From positions 99,068 through 163,067 of the forward strand of contig DATLZZ010000022.1 in assembly GCA_035573715.1 (NCBI GenBank): a stretch of DNA of 64,000 nucleotides, in the 5' to 3' direction. Under the pieces are notes generated by a model. The model searched no databases, was not told the origin of the DNA, and saw only the letters and a program-made list of their open reading frames with translations. Positions 7,792-15,596 of this stretch are shown here, piece by piece. Position numbers and translations under genes: made by a program. The stretch is from JACPRL01 sp035573715 (lineage in GTDB: Bacteria > Acidobacteriota > Terriglobia > Acidiferrales > 2-02-FULL-67-57). Positions within the stretch are counted from its first letter, which is position 1; each line of letters starts with the position of its first letter.

Positions 7792-9099
7792 TCAGGCGGC
7801 GTCGAGCGCTGCCCGCAGGTCGTCAATGATGTCGTGCCAGTCTTCCAGGCCAATTGAAATGCGAATCCCGCCCGGGTCGATCCCTGCCGCCTTCTTTTCC
7901 TCCGGTGGCAGCGCCGAGTGCGTCATCGAGTAGGGATTCTCAATCAGCGTCTTCAACTGTCCCAGGCTGACGGCCAGCGTAATGGTGTAGGCGTGGTCGG
8001 CGATGTAGTCCACCACGCGGTCGGCGGCGGCGTGCGAGCCCGGCTGGTCCTTGACGATGAAGTAAAGCAGGCTACCGGGTGCGAACTTGCCGTCGTAGCT
8101 CACCATCTGTTTCCGCGCCAGCTCTTTTTGCGGGAAGGTGTCGAGCCCGGGATAGAAAACGCGCTCCACTTTGGGGTGGGTTTCCAGGAACTGCGCCACT
8201 TTGAGCGCCGTCTTCTGCTGGTTCGCCAGGCGCGCCCCCAGCGTCGGCAGGCCGTAGACCAGAATCGGCCAAGCGCTCTTCGGCGAGAGCACGCCGCCGA
8301 AGTCTTTTCGGTAGGTCACCAGCGGCGGATAGAAGCGCCGCGGGCCGATGACGGCACCGCCCATGTCGGTGCCGAAACCGCCGATGTTCTTGGTAAGGCT
8401 GTGGGCGACCAGGTCGGCACCCAGCGTCAGCGGGCGCTGGCAGTAGGGCGTAGCGAAAGTGTTGTCGACGATGATGACAATCTTGTCTTCGTCCTTGCGC
8501 CCGCGGTTGAGCGCGTCCACCTCGCGGCGCACGGCGGCGATGTCGATGATCTCCAGCGAAGGATTGGTCGGCGTCTCGAAGTAGACCACGCGCGTCGCGG
8601 GTGTGGCGGCTTCTCGCAGCGCCTCCGGACGTCGCAGGTTAATGAACTTTGTGTTTACCCCTGCGCGGGGCAGCCAGTTGGTCAGCAGGCTGTAGGTGCA
8701 GCCGTAGAGCTGCTCGTGGGCGACAATCTCGGCGCCCTGCCGGGTGCACACCGAGAGCGCGGCGGAAATGGCCGCCATGCCGGTGGCGAAGGTGACGCAG
8801 ATATCGCCTTCCTCGGCCAGCGCCAGGTTTTCCTCCAGCATGCCGCGGGTCGGCTCATCCAGCCGGTCGTAGATGTAAATGGGGGCGCGGTAGTCCTGCG
8901 CCGAGGCTTCGGAGCCGAACTCGACGAACCCCTCCGCACCGCGCTCCACCGAGCTCAGCCGGAAGGTGGCTGAGGAGGTGATGGGCGGGATGACGTGGTG
9001 GTCGTAGTCCCAGCGCTTGGTCACGAAGCTGCCGTGAATCAGGCGCGAGCGCATGCGGTAGTGCGGCTTGTGCAGAGCCTTGCGGGTCGCGGTGGCCAT
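7792..9099 (-). CDS. Cys/Met-metabolism PLP-dependent enzyme (cystathionine gamma-synthase / methionine gamma-lyase family)
   Basis: 435 residues from the ATG at 9099, chosen because GGAGGA lies 5 bp upstream; a longer in-frame extension lacks a good site. It has the fold-type I PLP features: GMAAISAALS (cofactor phosphate region), VDNTFATPYCQRPL, and the Schiff-base lysine in HSLTKNIGGFG. The end NPYSMTHSALPPEEKKAAG and GGIRISIGLED is typical of the family. Members perform gamma-replacement or gamma-elimination on homoserine, cystathionine or methionine derivatives, and the exact reaction cannot be told from sequence. Residues about 90-110 (FVEFGSEASAQDYRAPIYIY) differ from the usual Y-x-R segment. 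Confidence 0.88.
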   Translation of the reverse strand: MATATRKALHKPHYRMRSRLIHGSFVTKRWDYDHHVIPPITSSATFRLSSVERGAEGFVEFGSEASAQDYRAPIYIYDRLDEPTRGMLEENLALAEEGDICVTFATGMAAISAALSVCTRQGAEIVAHEQLYGCTYSLLTNWLPRAGVNTKFINLRRPEALREAATPATRVVYFETPTNPSLEIIDIAAVRREVDALNRGRKDEDKIVIIVDNTFATPYCQRPLTLGADLVAHSLTKNIGGFGTDMGGAVIGPRRFYPPLVTYRKDFGGVLSPKSAWPILVYGLPTLGARLANQQKTALKVAQFLETHPKVERVFYPGLDTFPQKELARKQMVSYDGKFAPGSLLYFIVKDQPGSHAAADRVVDYIADHAYTITLAVSLGQLKTLIENPYSMTHSALPPEEKKAAGIDPGGIRISIGLEDWHDIIDDLRAALDAA

Positions 9100-9123
9100 G
9101 GATTCCTCCGGGTAAACTCTCTT

Positions 9124-9151
9124 GCTCTGCGCCGCGGAAGCGTCGCAGAGC
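9124..9151 (-). promoter_or_regulatory. Hairpin in the leader of the Cys/Met-metabolism gene
   Basis: GCTCTGCG and CGCAGAGC (8 bp, perfect) enclose a 12-nt loop, ending about 13 nt before the ribosome-binding site. It could modulate translation of the downstream gene. I could not match it to any known SAM-sensing riboswitch. Confidence 0.35.
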
Positions 9152-9276
9152 TGTTTGGGGGGCTGCTTATACATTCTGCGCCGGACGGCGGGGAGAATGC
9201 AAGTCAAACTGACCGGACGTAGTTAGGTCGGAGGAGGCAACGACTGCCCCTGAGCGCCCAACTGGCTTGAGTTGTC

Positions 9277-9672
9277 TTACTGAGAAAGGGATTGGCGAAT
9301 CACGAATCCAAGCGTTTGTACGCTGAACATCAGAATGAAATAGGCGGACACGACGAGGGCAAATGAGGAGGACGCAAGTTCGGCCAACAACTCCTGACCG
9401 CTTAGCTTGTTCTCGCTAATCATCCGCCGTACCCTCCTGCGCTGCACATAGAGTCGAACCATTGGAAGTGGGATGCTTGCCAGGAGCAAGATGGAATTAT
9501 ACAAGCCACGACCGGTATGCAGGAATTCGTACTTCTGAACTAGCTGAATCGTTCCGGCGAACGAAACCAAGAAGAAAACGACGAGAAGGACAAGAACGAA
9601 GGGCTTGTCTCGATGGTAATACTCCCGGGTCTTGCGCTCACCCCATTCCGTGAATCGTTTCCAGTGCTGCAT
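9277..9672 (-). CDS. Hypothetical membrane protein
   Basis: 131 residues from an ATG at 9672 preceded by GGAGG with 6-bp spacing. Three hydrophobic segments are visible: VLVLLVVFFLVSFAGTIQLV, NSILLLASIPLPMVRLYV and SSSFALVVSAYFILMF. A basic stretch (QRRRVRRMI) lies between the second and third. Base composition is clearly lower in GC than neighbouring genes, and A- and T-ending codons are frequent, which suggests an accessory or recently acquired gene. No family recognised. Confidence 0.6.
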   Translation of the reverse strand: MQHWKRFTEWGERKTREYYHRDKPFVLVLLVVFFLVSFAGTIQLVQKYEFLHTGRGLYNSILLLASIPLPMVRLYVQRRRVRRMISENKLSGQELLAELASSSFALVVSAYFILMFSVQTLGFVIRQSLSQ

Positions 9673-9784
9673 CACTCACCTCCGTCTTACTTCGGTGCAC
9701 GCCTTCGTGGACCCCTCCAAGTGGCATTCTAGCCAACTTGTCGACCAGTTCTCGTCGAACGATATGTTGCTGGGACTGCTTCAA

Positions 9785-9928
9785 TCACTCGCAAAACTCG
9801 TAGTAGAGCTCGCCAAGAAACCACACGAAAATCCCAATGATCACCGCTACTGCGCACGCAACGACAAGCCCAAGAACACAAGCCAGTTCCCAAAGTAGCG
9901 CAATGAGAATAAGTGCGCTAATGATCAT
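9785..9928 (-). CDS. Very small hypothetical membrane protein
   Basis: A 47-residue protein that is almost entirely one or two membrane segments (IISALILIALLWELACVLGLVVACAVAVIIGIF is split by Glu14) with a short acidic tail (ELYYEFCE). Its ATG overlaps the TGA of the upstream 37-residue ORF by 4 bases (ATGA), and GAAGGT lies just before it. The size, hydrophobicity and lower GC fit a small membrane peptide of an accessory locus, perhaps a toxin-like or regulatory peptide, but there is no direct evidence for that. Confidence 0.45.
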   Translation of the reverse strand: MIISALILIALLWELACVLGLVVACAVAVIIGIFVWFLGELYYEFCE

Positions 9929-10038
9929 TCGTAGACCTTCGCAAGGGTCGAATTCCACGGTTTGGAAGCGAGGTTCGTAACTCGCGGGTTCGAGTGGGGC
10001 CCACCCTTCTCGCTGCCGCTGATTTGATTGGTGTTCAT
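9925..10038 (-). CDS. Short ORF translationally coupled to the small membrane protein
   Basis: A 37-codon ORF with an ATG at 10038 preceded by GGAGG (7-bp spacing) and a stop that overlaps the next ATG. It is polar, with no recognisable motif. It may act as a leader peptide controlling translation of the 47-residue membrane protein. Support comes only from the ribosome-binding site, the overlap and the promoter upstream. Confidence 0.35.
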   Translation of the reverse strand: MNTNQISGSEKGGPHSNPRVTNLASKPWNSTLAKVYE

Positions 10039-10067
10039 GTGAAGCCCTCCCCACCGAAGCTGCGAAG

Positions 10068-10098
10068 ATTCTATTCCCCGCTTGTCGGGGGGGGGCAA
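10068..10098 (-). promoter_or_regulatory. Predicted promoter with a 9-base G:C homopolymer in the spacer
   Basis: On the minus strand TTGCCC (10093-10098) and TAGAAT (10068-10073) are separated by 19 bp. Six bases of the spacer belong to a run of nine C (G on the plus strand, 10087-10095). A start site near 10061 would give a short leader containing the ribosome-binding site of the ORF starting at 10038. Loss of two bases would bring the spacer to the optimal 17. Confidence 0.4.
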
Positions 10099-10260
10099 TA
10101 GGAGAAAAGTCACACTTCGCATTTGCGTAAGGACTACATCCACAAGGATTTAGCGTAGTTTGTCCTGTGATAGTGGCACTACTAACTAGTGTCTCCGGTA
10201 AAGGGCTCGATTGGCGTGATCCTAGCTCCAAACAGCCAGCTCGCGTTTGGGTCGTTGTCC

Positions 10261-10289
10261 TTGCGCGGTTCGTTCGCCGCGGCTAGAAT
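10261..10289 (+). promoter_or_regulatory. Predicted promoter of the S9 peptidase gene
   Basis: TTGCGC, 17 bp, TAGAAT. The same TAGAAT -10 form recurs before hrcA and before the CoA-transferase operon in this window. The gene's AAGGAGG site and ATG follow. Confidence 0.45.
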
Positions 10290-10327
10290 CCCCGCACCGC
10301 AATGCCAGTGCGTCGAAGGAGGGAGCA

Positions 10328-12391
10328 ATGCGTCTGAGGATTCTGTTCAATGTAGCTGCAATCGCCCTGCTGCTGGTGGTCGCAGCGGGAGCGGAGGAGC
10401 CTAAGAAGCTCAGCTTGGATCTCTACCTCGAGTTCGAGCAAGTGGCCGACCCGCAGATTTCGCCCGACGGCGCGCAAATCGTCTATACGCGCCGCTGGGT
10501 GGACAAGATCAACGACCGCTGGGAGTCGGCGCTGTGGGTGATGAACGCCGACGGATCGAAGAACCGCTTCTTGACCAAAGGCTCCTCGCCGCGGTGGTCG
10601 CCCGACGGCACCCGCATCGCCTATCTCGCCGACGGCGAGCCCAAGGGCACGCAGGTCTTCGTCCGCTGGATCGACGCCGAAGGCGCGACCTCGCAGGTCA
10701 CACGCGTCGAGAAGGCGCCGAGCGGTCTGGCGTGGTCGCCCGACGGCAACTCTATCGCCTTCCTCATGCTGGTGCCGAAGAAGGACACGTGGAACATCAA
10801 GCTGCCGGCGCGGCCCGAAGGGGCCAAGTGGACCGAGAACCCGCGCATCATCGAGCGGCTGGTGTATCGGCGCGACCGCATCGGTTTTCTCGAAGAAGGC
10901 TACCGTCACGTTTTCGTCGTGCCGGCCACCGGCGGCACCCCGCGGCAGGTGACCACCGGCGACTACGACTACGGCGGCGGCTTCGGTGGTGCCACGCCCG
11001 CCTGGACTCCCGATGGCCGCGAAATCCTAGTCTCCAGCCTCCGCAAGGACGACTGGGAGTACGAGTGGCGCGAGTCGGAAATCTACGCCGTGAACGTCGA
11101 GACCAAGGCCGTCCGCCAGCTCACGACGCGCAAGGGCCCGGACTCGAACCCGGTGGTCTCGCCCAACGGCAAGTGGGTCGCTTACACCGGCTACGATTGG
11201 ACCGACGACACCTACATCACTTCCAAGTTGTATGTGATGGGGATTGACGGGTCGAACCCGCGCCTGCTCGCCGGTGACTTCGACCGCTCGCCGGACGACC
11301 TCGAGTGGGCTGCCGATTCGAGCGGCGTCTATTTCCAGGCCGAAGACCGTGGCACGCAGAACCTGCACTTCGCCCCACTGCGCGGCACCCTGAAGCAGGT
11401 GACCCAGGGCACCCACATCCTCAACGTCACCGACATCAACAAGGGCGGTCTGGCGGTCGGCACAAGGTCGAGCCCGCAGAGGCCGGCCGACGTGGTGACC
11501 TTCAACGTCGCCAAGCCGGCGGAGATGAAGCAGCTCACCGCCGTGAATGACGACATCCTCGGCGACGTCAAGCTCGGCGAGGTAGAAGAAATCTGGTACA
11601 CCTCGGTGGACGACTACCGCATCCAGGGATGGATTATCAAGCCGCCCGACTTCGACCCGAAGAAAAAGTACCCGCTCGTCCTCACCATTCACGGCGGGCC
11701 GCACGCGATGTACGGCGTTGGCTTCAACTACGGCTGGCAGGTGCACGCCGCTAGCGGCTACGTCGTGCTCTACACCAACCCGCGCGGGTCGTCGGGTTAC
11801 GGCAGCGCCTTCGGCAACGCCATCAAGAATGCCTACCCCGGCAAGGATTACGACGACCTGATGAAGGGGGTGGACGAAGTCATCGCCAAAGGTTACGTGG
11901 ACGCGCAGAACATGTTCGTCTACGGCTGCAGCGGCGGCGGCGTTCTGACGGCGTGGATTGTCGGCCACACCGACCGGTTTGCGGCGGCGTCGTCGAACTG
12001 CCCGGTCATCAACTGGCTGTCGTTCGTCGGCACCACCGATGGCGCCAGTTGGTACCGCAACTTCGCCAAGCTGCCTTGGGAGGATCCGAGCGAGCACCTG
12101 AAGCGCTCGCCGCTGATGTACGTGGGCAACGTCAAGACGCCGACCATGCTGATGACGGGCGAGCTTGACCTGCGCACGCCCATCTCCCAGACCGAGGAGT
12201 TTTACGAAGCGCTGAAAGTCCGCAAGGTTCCGACGGCTATGCTGCGTTTCAATGGCGAGTACCACGGCACCACCTCGCGACCCTCGAACTTCCTTCGCAC
12301 CTTCCTTTATCTCCACTCCTGGTTCGACAAGTGGAGCCGGAAGGACAAGGGGAGTCCGGTGGCGGAGGCCACGCCCGAGCGCGCGCACTGA
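10328..12391 (+). CDS. Secreted S9 family prolyl oligopeptidase-type peptidase
   Basis: 687 residues from the ATG at 10328, which has AAGGAGG 5 bp upstream; an upstream frame to 10247 lacks this. Residues 1-22 are a Sec signal peptide ending VAAGAE. Residues about 30-400 form a TolB/PD40-like propeller (repeated blocks such as PQISPDGAQIVYTRR and PRWSPDGTRIAYLAD). The C-terminal alpha/beta hydrolase carries the nucleophile Ser in YGCSGGGVLTAW, Asp in GELDLRTPIS and His in NGEYHGTT. It should cleave short peptides after specific residues in the periplasm or outside the cell. A second S9 peptidase is encoded at 18827-20884. Confidence 0.9.
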   Translation: MRLRILFNVAAIALLLVVAAGAEEPKKLSLDLYLEFEQVADPQISPDGAQIVYTRRWVDKINDRWESALWVMNADGSKNRFLTKGSSPRWSPDGTRIAYLADGEPKGTQVFVRWIDAEGATSQVTRVEKAPSGLAWSPDGNSIAFLMLVPKKDTWNIKLPARPEGAKWTENPRIIERLVYRRDRIGFLEEGYRHVFVVPATGGTPRQVTTGDYDYGGGFGGATPAWTPDGREILVSSLRKDDWEYEWRESEIYAVNVETKAVRQLTTRKGPDSNPVVSPNGKWVAYTGYDWTDDTYITSKLYVMGIDGSNPRLLAGDFDRSPDDLEWAADSSGVYFQAEDRGTQNLHFAPLRGTLKQVTQGTHILNVTDINKGGLAVGTRSSPQRPADVVTFNVAKPAEMKQLTAVNDDILGDVKLGEVEEIWYTSVDDYRIQGWIIKPPDFDPKKKYPLVLTIHGGPHAMYGVGFNYGWQVHAASGYVVLYTNPRGSSGYGSAFGNAIKNAYPGKDYDDLMKGVDEVIAKGYVDAQNMFVYGCSGGGVLTAWIVGHTDRFAAASSNCPVINWLSFVGTTDGASWYRNFAKLPWEDPSEHLKRSPLMYVGNVKTPTMLMTGELDLRTPISQTEEFYEALKVRKVPTAMLRFNGEYHGTTSRPSNFLRTFLYLHSWFDKWSRKDKGSPVAEATPERAH

Positions 12392-12465
12392 AAAAAATCG
12401 GTCGCTGGTTGTAACGAAAAAGCAGCTTGCCAATCTAATGGGGTGGGGCGAGAATCGCCCAACCC

Positions 12466-13797
12466 ATGCCCCTGCGCGCGACAGCGGAGGACACACGTCT
12501 TCAGTTGCTTAGGCGACTCGCGGACGCGCGGGCGCAGACCGACGCCCTTTTTCTGTTGATTCGCCGCGAGGCCTTCTATGAGCGGCCCATCCCCGAGCGC
12601 CACCGCCTGATTTTCTATCTCGGGCATTTGGAAGTATTTGACTGGAATATGATCGGTCGCTTCACCTTCCAGCTCGACTTGTTGGATGAAGGCTTGGAGC
12701 GGTTGCTGGCTTTCGGGATTGACCCAGTGGACGGAAACCTTCCGACCGACCAGCCTTCCGACTGGCCGCGCGTTGAAGAAGTCGAAGCCTTCAACCGTCG
12801 CCTGCGCGCCGCTCTCGACGCCCGGTTGCACGGTGAAAACTGGGACGATCCCCGGTGGGCCTATCTTGGCGACGGGTTCATTACTCAGGTGGCCATCGAG
12901 CACCGGCTGATGCACGTCGAGACGATGGGCTATCTGCTCTCGCAGCTCCGTCGCGATCACAAGCACTCCCGGAACCTCCGGCTCGACACCTCCGACCGCC
13001 AGCCAACACCGCGGCAGATTGAGATTCCGGCCGGCCCAGCGAGGCTCGGCCAGATGAGGAATGGCACGCGAGCGTTTGGCTGGGATAACGAGTTTGAAGA
13101 ACACACCGTAGAGGTGCCTGCCTTCTCCATTGGCGCTTATCCGGTGACCAACCGGGAGTTCCTGCAGTTCCTCGATGCCGGTGGCTACCAGCAACGCAAC
13201 TTGTGGAGGGACGCCGATTGGGAGTGGAAAGAAAAGGCGGGACTGCAGCATCCACACTTCTGGGTTTGCCGCAACGACGGCTGGATGTGGCGGGCGATGT
13301 TCGAGGAGGTGCCGCTTCCGCCGGCTTGGCCGGTCTACGTCAGCCATGCGGAAGCCACCGCCTATGCTCGCTGGAAGGGGATGAAGCTGCCGAGCGAAGC
13401 GCAGTGGCATCGGGCCGCCTACGGCACGCCGAGCGGCACCGAGCGGGACTACCCGTGGGGCGATGAACCGCCGACGCCCACGCGCGGCAACTTCGATTGC
13501 CTGCGCTGGGACCCGACTCCCGTGGATGCGCATCCGACGGGCGCCAGTGCCTTCGGCGTGCATGACCTGCTGGGGAACGGCTGGGAGTGGACGTCGACCC
13601 CTTTTGCCCCGTTTCCCGGTTTCGAGACTTTCCCGTTTTATCCCGGCTATTCGGCGGACTTTTTCGACGGCAAACACTACGTGATGAAAGGCGGCTCGGC
13701 GGCGACGGCCGCGGCTCTGTTGCGGCGGCCGTTCCGGAATTGGTTCCAGCCCCACTACCCGTATGTCTACGCCACCTTTCGTCTGGTGGAGGACTGA
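12466..13797 (+). CDS. egtB: Ergothioneine sulfoxide synthase EgtB-like
   Basis: 443 residues. Residues about 10-160 are a DinB-like four-helix region with His54 (YLGHLEVF) and the HX3HXE motif H146-x3-H150-x-E152 (EHRLMHVETM), the three-His iron site of EgtB. Residues about 185-443 are the formylglycine-generating-enzyme-like domain ending LLRRPFRNWFQP and YATFRLVED. EgtB is a non-haem iron enzyme that joins trimethyl-histidine to a thiol with O2. The stop is 3 bp before egtD, so the two are coupled. No egtA, egtC or egtE is nearby. Known acidobacterial EgtB from Chloracidobacterium thermophilum uses cysteine directly, which would fit the missing egtA. Confidence 0.88.
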   Translation: MPLRATAEDTRLQLLRRLADARAQTDALFLLIRREAFYERPIPERHRLIFYLGHLEVFDWNMIGRFTFQLDLLDEGLERLLAFGIDPVDGNLPTDQPSDWPRVEEVEAFNRRLRAALDARLHGENWDDPRWAYLGDGFITQVAIEHRLMHVETMGYLLSQLRRDHKHSRNLRLDTSDRQPTPRQIEIPAGPARLGQMRNGTRAFGWDNEFEEHTVEVPAFSIGAYPVTNREFLQFLDAGGYQQRNLWRDADWEWKEKAGLQHPHFWVCRNDGWMWRAMFEEVPLPPAWPVYVSHAEATAYARWKGMKLPSEAQWHRAAYGTPSGTERDYPWGDEPPTPTRGNFDCLRWDPTPVDAHPTGASAFGVHDLLGNGWEWTSTPFAPFPGFETFPFYPGYSADFFDGKHYVMKGGSAATAAALLRRPFRNWFQPHYPYVYATFRLVED

Positions 13798-13800
13798 AGG

Positions 13801-14775
13801 ATGGAGCGGCGAATCACGGAGGGCATCAGCGCGGCGGCACTGGCTGACTTCGCCGCCGATGTGCGCGAGAGCCTGAGCAAGCCGCAGAAGGAGCTGCCCT
13901 CGAAGTATCTCTACGACGCGGTTGGCTCGGCGTTGTTCGAGGTCATCTGCGAGCTGCCGGAATACGGCCTGCACCGCGCCGAGGCGCGCCTGTTCCGGCG
14001 GTACGCCGGGGACATGGTGGAGGGGCTTCGCTCGCCGGTGGTGGTGGCGGAGCTGGGCAGCGGCAGCGGGAAGAAGACGCGCTACCTGCTGGAAGCGCTG
14101 GCGCGCCGCCAGCCGGTCACCTACTACCCGATCGACATTTCGCACGCTGCGCTGGAGCGCTGCCGAGCGGAGCTCGGCTCGATTGATTCGGTCAGCATCG
14201 TCGGCTTCGAGCGCGCCTACCTCGACGGCCTGCTGGAAGTGGCCGCGCGCCGGCTGGCCGGCGAGCAGTTGCTGCTGCTTTTCCTCGGCAGCACCATCGG
14301 CAACTTCAACCGCCCGGCGGGAGAGGCGTTTCTGCGAGAAGTGCGGCGCATTCTTCAGCCAGGAGACGCCTTGCTGCTGGCCACTGACCTGGAAAAACCG
14401 ATGGCACAGCTTTTGCTGGCCTACGACGACCCGCTAGGCGTGACGGCCGCTTTCAACTTGAATCTGCTGGCGCGCATCAATCGCGAGTTGGGCGGCGATT
14501 TCGTGCTCTCGCAGTTCCGGCATCAGGCGCGCTGGAGCGACGCCGAGTGCCGCATTGAGATGCACCTGGTTTCACAGGTCAACCAGACCGCGAACATCCC
14601 CGGCGCGGGCCTTACGGTAACGCTGCGCGCGGGGGAAACCATCTGGACGGAGAGCTGCCACAAGTATAACTCTGCTGAACTTGTTGAGATGGCGCGGCGC
14701 TCCGGCTACCGCTGCGCCGCCCAGTGGGTCGACGCTGAGTGGCCCTACGCCCAGAGCCTCTTTCTAGCCGAGTGA
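13801..14775 (+). CDS. egtD: L-histidine N(alpha)-methyltransferase EgtD
   Basis: 324 residues of the class I methyltransferase EgtD family. The N-terminus has the family block LPSKYLYDAVGSALFEVICE and the SAM-binding loop is VVAELGSGSGKKTRYLLEAL. Further conserved blocks are YYPIDISHAALERC and LLLFLGSTIGNFNR. It methylates histidine three times to hercynine, the substrate of EgtB. The ATG follows the egtB stop by 3 bp, and GGAGGACTGAAGG provides the ribosome-binding site within the end of egtB. The C-terminal part (HKYNSAELVEMARRSGYRC) is complete. Confidence 0.92.
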   Translation: MERRITEGISAAALADFAADVRESLSKPQKELPSKYLYDAVGSALFEVICELPEYGLHRAEARLFRRYAGDMVEGLRSPVVVAELGSGSGKKTRYLLEALARRQPVTYYPIDISHAALERCRAELGSIDSVSIVGFERAYLDGLLEVAARRLAGEQLLLLFLGSTIGNFNRPAGEAFLREVRRILQPGDALLLATDLEKPMAQLLLAYDDPLGVTAAFNLNLLARINRELGGDFVLSQFRHQARWSDAECRIEMHLVSQVNQTANIPGAGLTVTLRAGETIWTESCHKYNSAELVEMARRSGYRCAAQWVDAEWPYAQSLFLAE

Positions 14776-14805
14776 GGCAGGAAGGCGATACCGAAGGGTC
14801 AATCA

Positions 14806-15090
14806 ATGGCGAAGGCGATCTGGAACGGCGCGGTGCTGGCGGAGAGCGACCGCTGCGAAATCGTAGAAGGCAACCACTATTTTCCGCCAGACACAGTGAA
14901 GCGGGAATACTTGAAACCGAGCGACACGCACACCGTTTGCCCGTGGAAGGGCACCGCCAGCTACTACCACGTTGAGGTGGGCGGCCAACGCAACCCGGAC
15001 GCCGCCTGGTACTACCCCGAGCCGCGCGCCGCGGCGCGGCAGATCAAAGACCACGTCGCTTTCTGGAAAGGCGTGAAGGTCGAGCAGTAG
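14806..15090 (+). CDS. DUF427 domain protein
   Basis: 94 residues matching DUF427 over the full length: AIWNGAVLAES at the start, NHYFPPDTVKREYL, CPWKGTASYYHV and an end with KDHVAFWKGVKVE. The family is a small beta-barrel of unknown biochemical role, often next to redox or nucleotide metabolism genes. It lies 30 bp downstream of egtD on the same strand and may be in the same operon. The WKGTA-Tyr-Tyr segment is fully conserved here. Confidence 0.88.
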   Translation: MAKAIWNGAVLAESDRCEIVEGNHYFPPDTVKREYLKPSDTHTVCPWKGTASYYHVEVGGQRNPDAAWYYPEPRAAARQIKDHVAFWKGVKVEQ

Positions 15091-15213
15091 CGCAGGTTTC
15101 CCGAGAGCGCCCCCACTTTAGGTCGGACGCGCCTTCGAGCGCTACCTGTGGCTTGTGTGCGGCGGAAAAGCCGCGGGTGCCCTTCGACTCCGCCCGACTG
15201 CGTCGGGCTTCGC
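15091..15213. other. Intergenic region carrying a repeat
   Basis: Between convergent genes. It contains the second copy of the interspersed repeat from 15180 and no gene. Confidence 0.5.
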
Positions 15214-15222
15214 TCAGGGAAC
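15180..15222. repeat. Interspersed intergenic repeat, copy b
   Basis: CCCTTCGACTCCGCCCGACTGCGTCGGG CTTCGCTCAGGGAAC: outer arms CCCT...AGGG and an inner CCCGAC/GTCGGG pair form a nested palindrome. Resembles copy c at 43512. Confidence 0.6.
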
Positions 15223-15540
15223 CCGCGCTACCCGCTTCGCTTTTCCAAGGAGCAATGTCACTACGCCCACTATTACGTAAAAGTAAGAAAACTGCAGAAT
15301 TAGGAAAAGGACGACCACAACTACGTCATTAGAGTAGAAAAGGGATGCGTAAGGAGCAACTCGCGAAAGGATGAAGGTCGGCAGGAGAAAGATACCTGCA
15401 ATGTACGCAAGCAGGTCAGATCCGTGCACCGATGCGAATGCAAGCGCGAACCCGAACAACGTCAAGGGTATGCCCGTAGCGAGCGTCCAACCAATCTTGG
15501 CGCGTGTTGGGCGGAAGATGTCTTTGAGAGTAGTCAGCAC
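15214..15540 (-). CDS. Hypothetical membrane protein
   Basis: 108 residues from a GTG at 15540 with AGAGGA upstream. Three hydrophobic segments: WTLATGIPLTLFGFALAFA, LLAYIAGIFLLPTFIL and VVVVVLFLILQFSYFYVIVG. GC content and codon use are lower and more mixed than in the neighbours, like the ORF at 9277-9672. The 3' end overlaps the intergenic repeat. No family recognised. Confidence 0.5.
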   Translation of the reverse strand: MLTTLKDIFRPTRAKIGWTLATGIPLTLFGFALAFASVHGSDLLAYIAGIFLLPTFILSRVAPYASLFYSNDVVVVVLFLILQFSYFYVIVGVVTLLLGKAKRVARVP

Positions 15541-15596
15541 CGTGGTTCCTCTTACTTGAAAAGAGTGGGATTGTCTAGGACAAGGTGCCGGGTGTC

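Larger units (their letters stand above)
10039..10327. other. Intergenic region between divergent genes
   Basis: 289 bp that hold the minus-strand promoter with the G-tract described above and, at 10261-10289, a plus-strand promoter for the S9 peptidase. Between them (about 10100-10255) I see nothing convincing apart from a small imperfect inverted repeat around 10165-10190. Confidence 0.5.

Noticed and set aside
9100..9276. SAM riboswitch before the Cys/Met PLP gene
   Set aside because: A hairpin exists, but no conserved core of any SAM riboswitch class was recognised.
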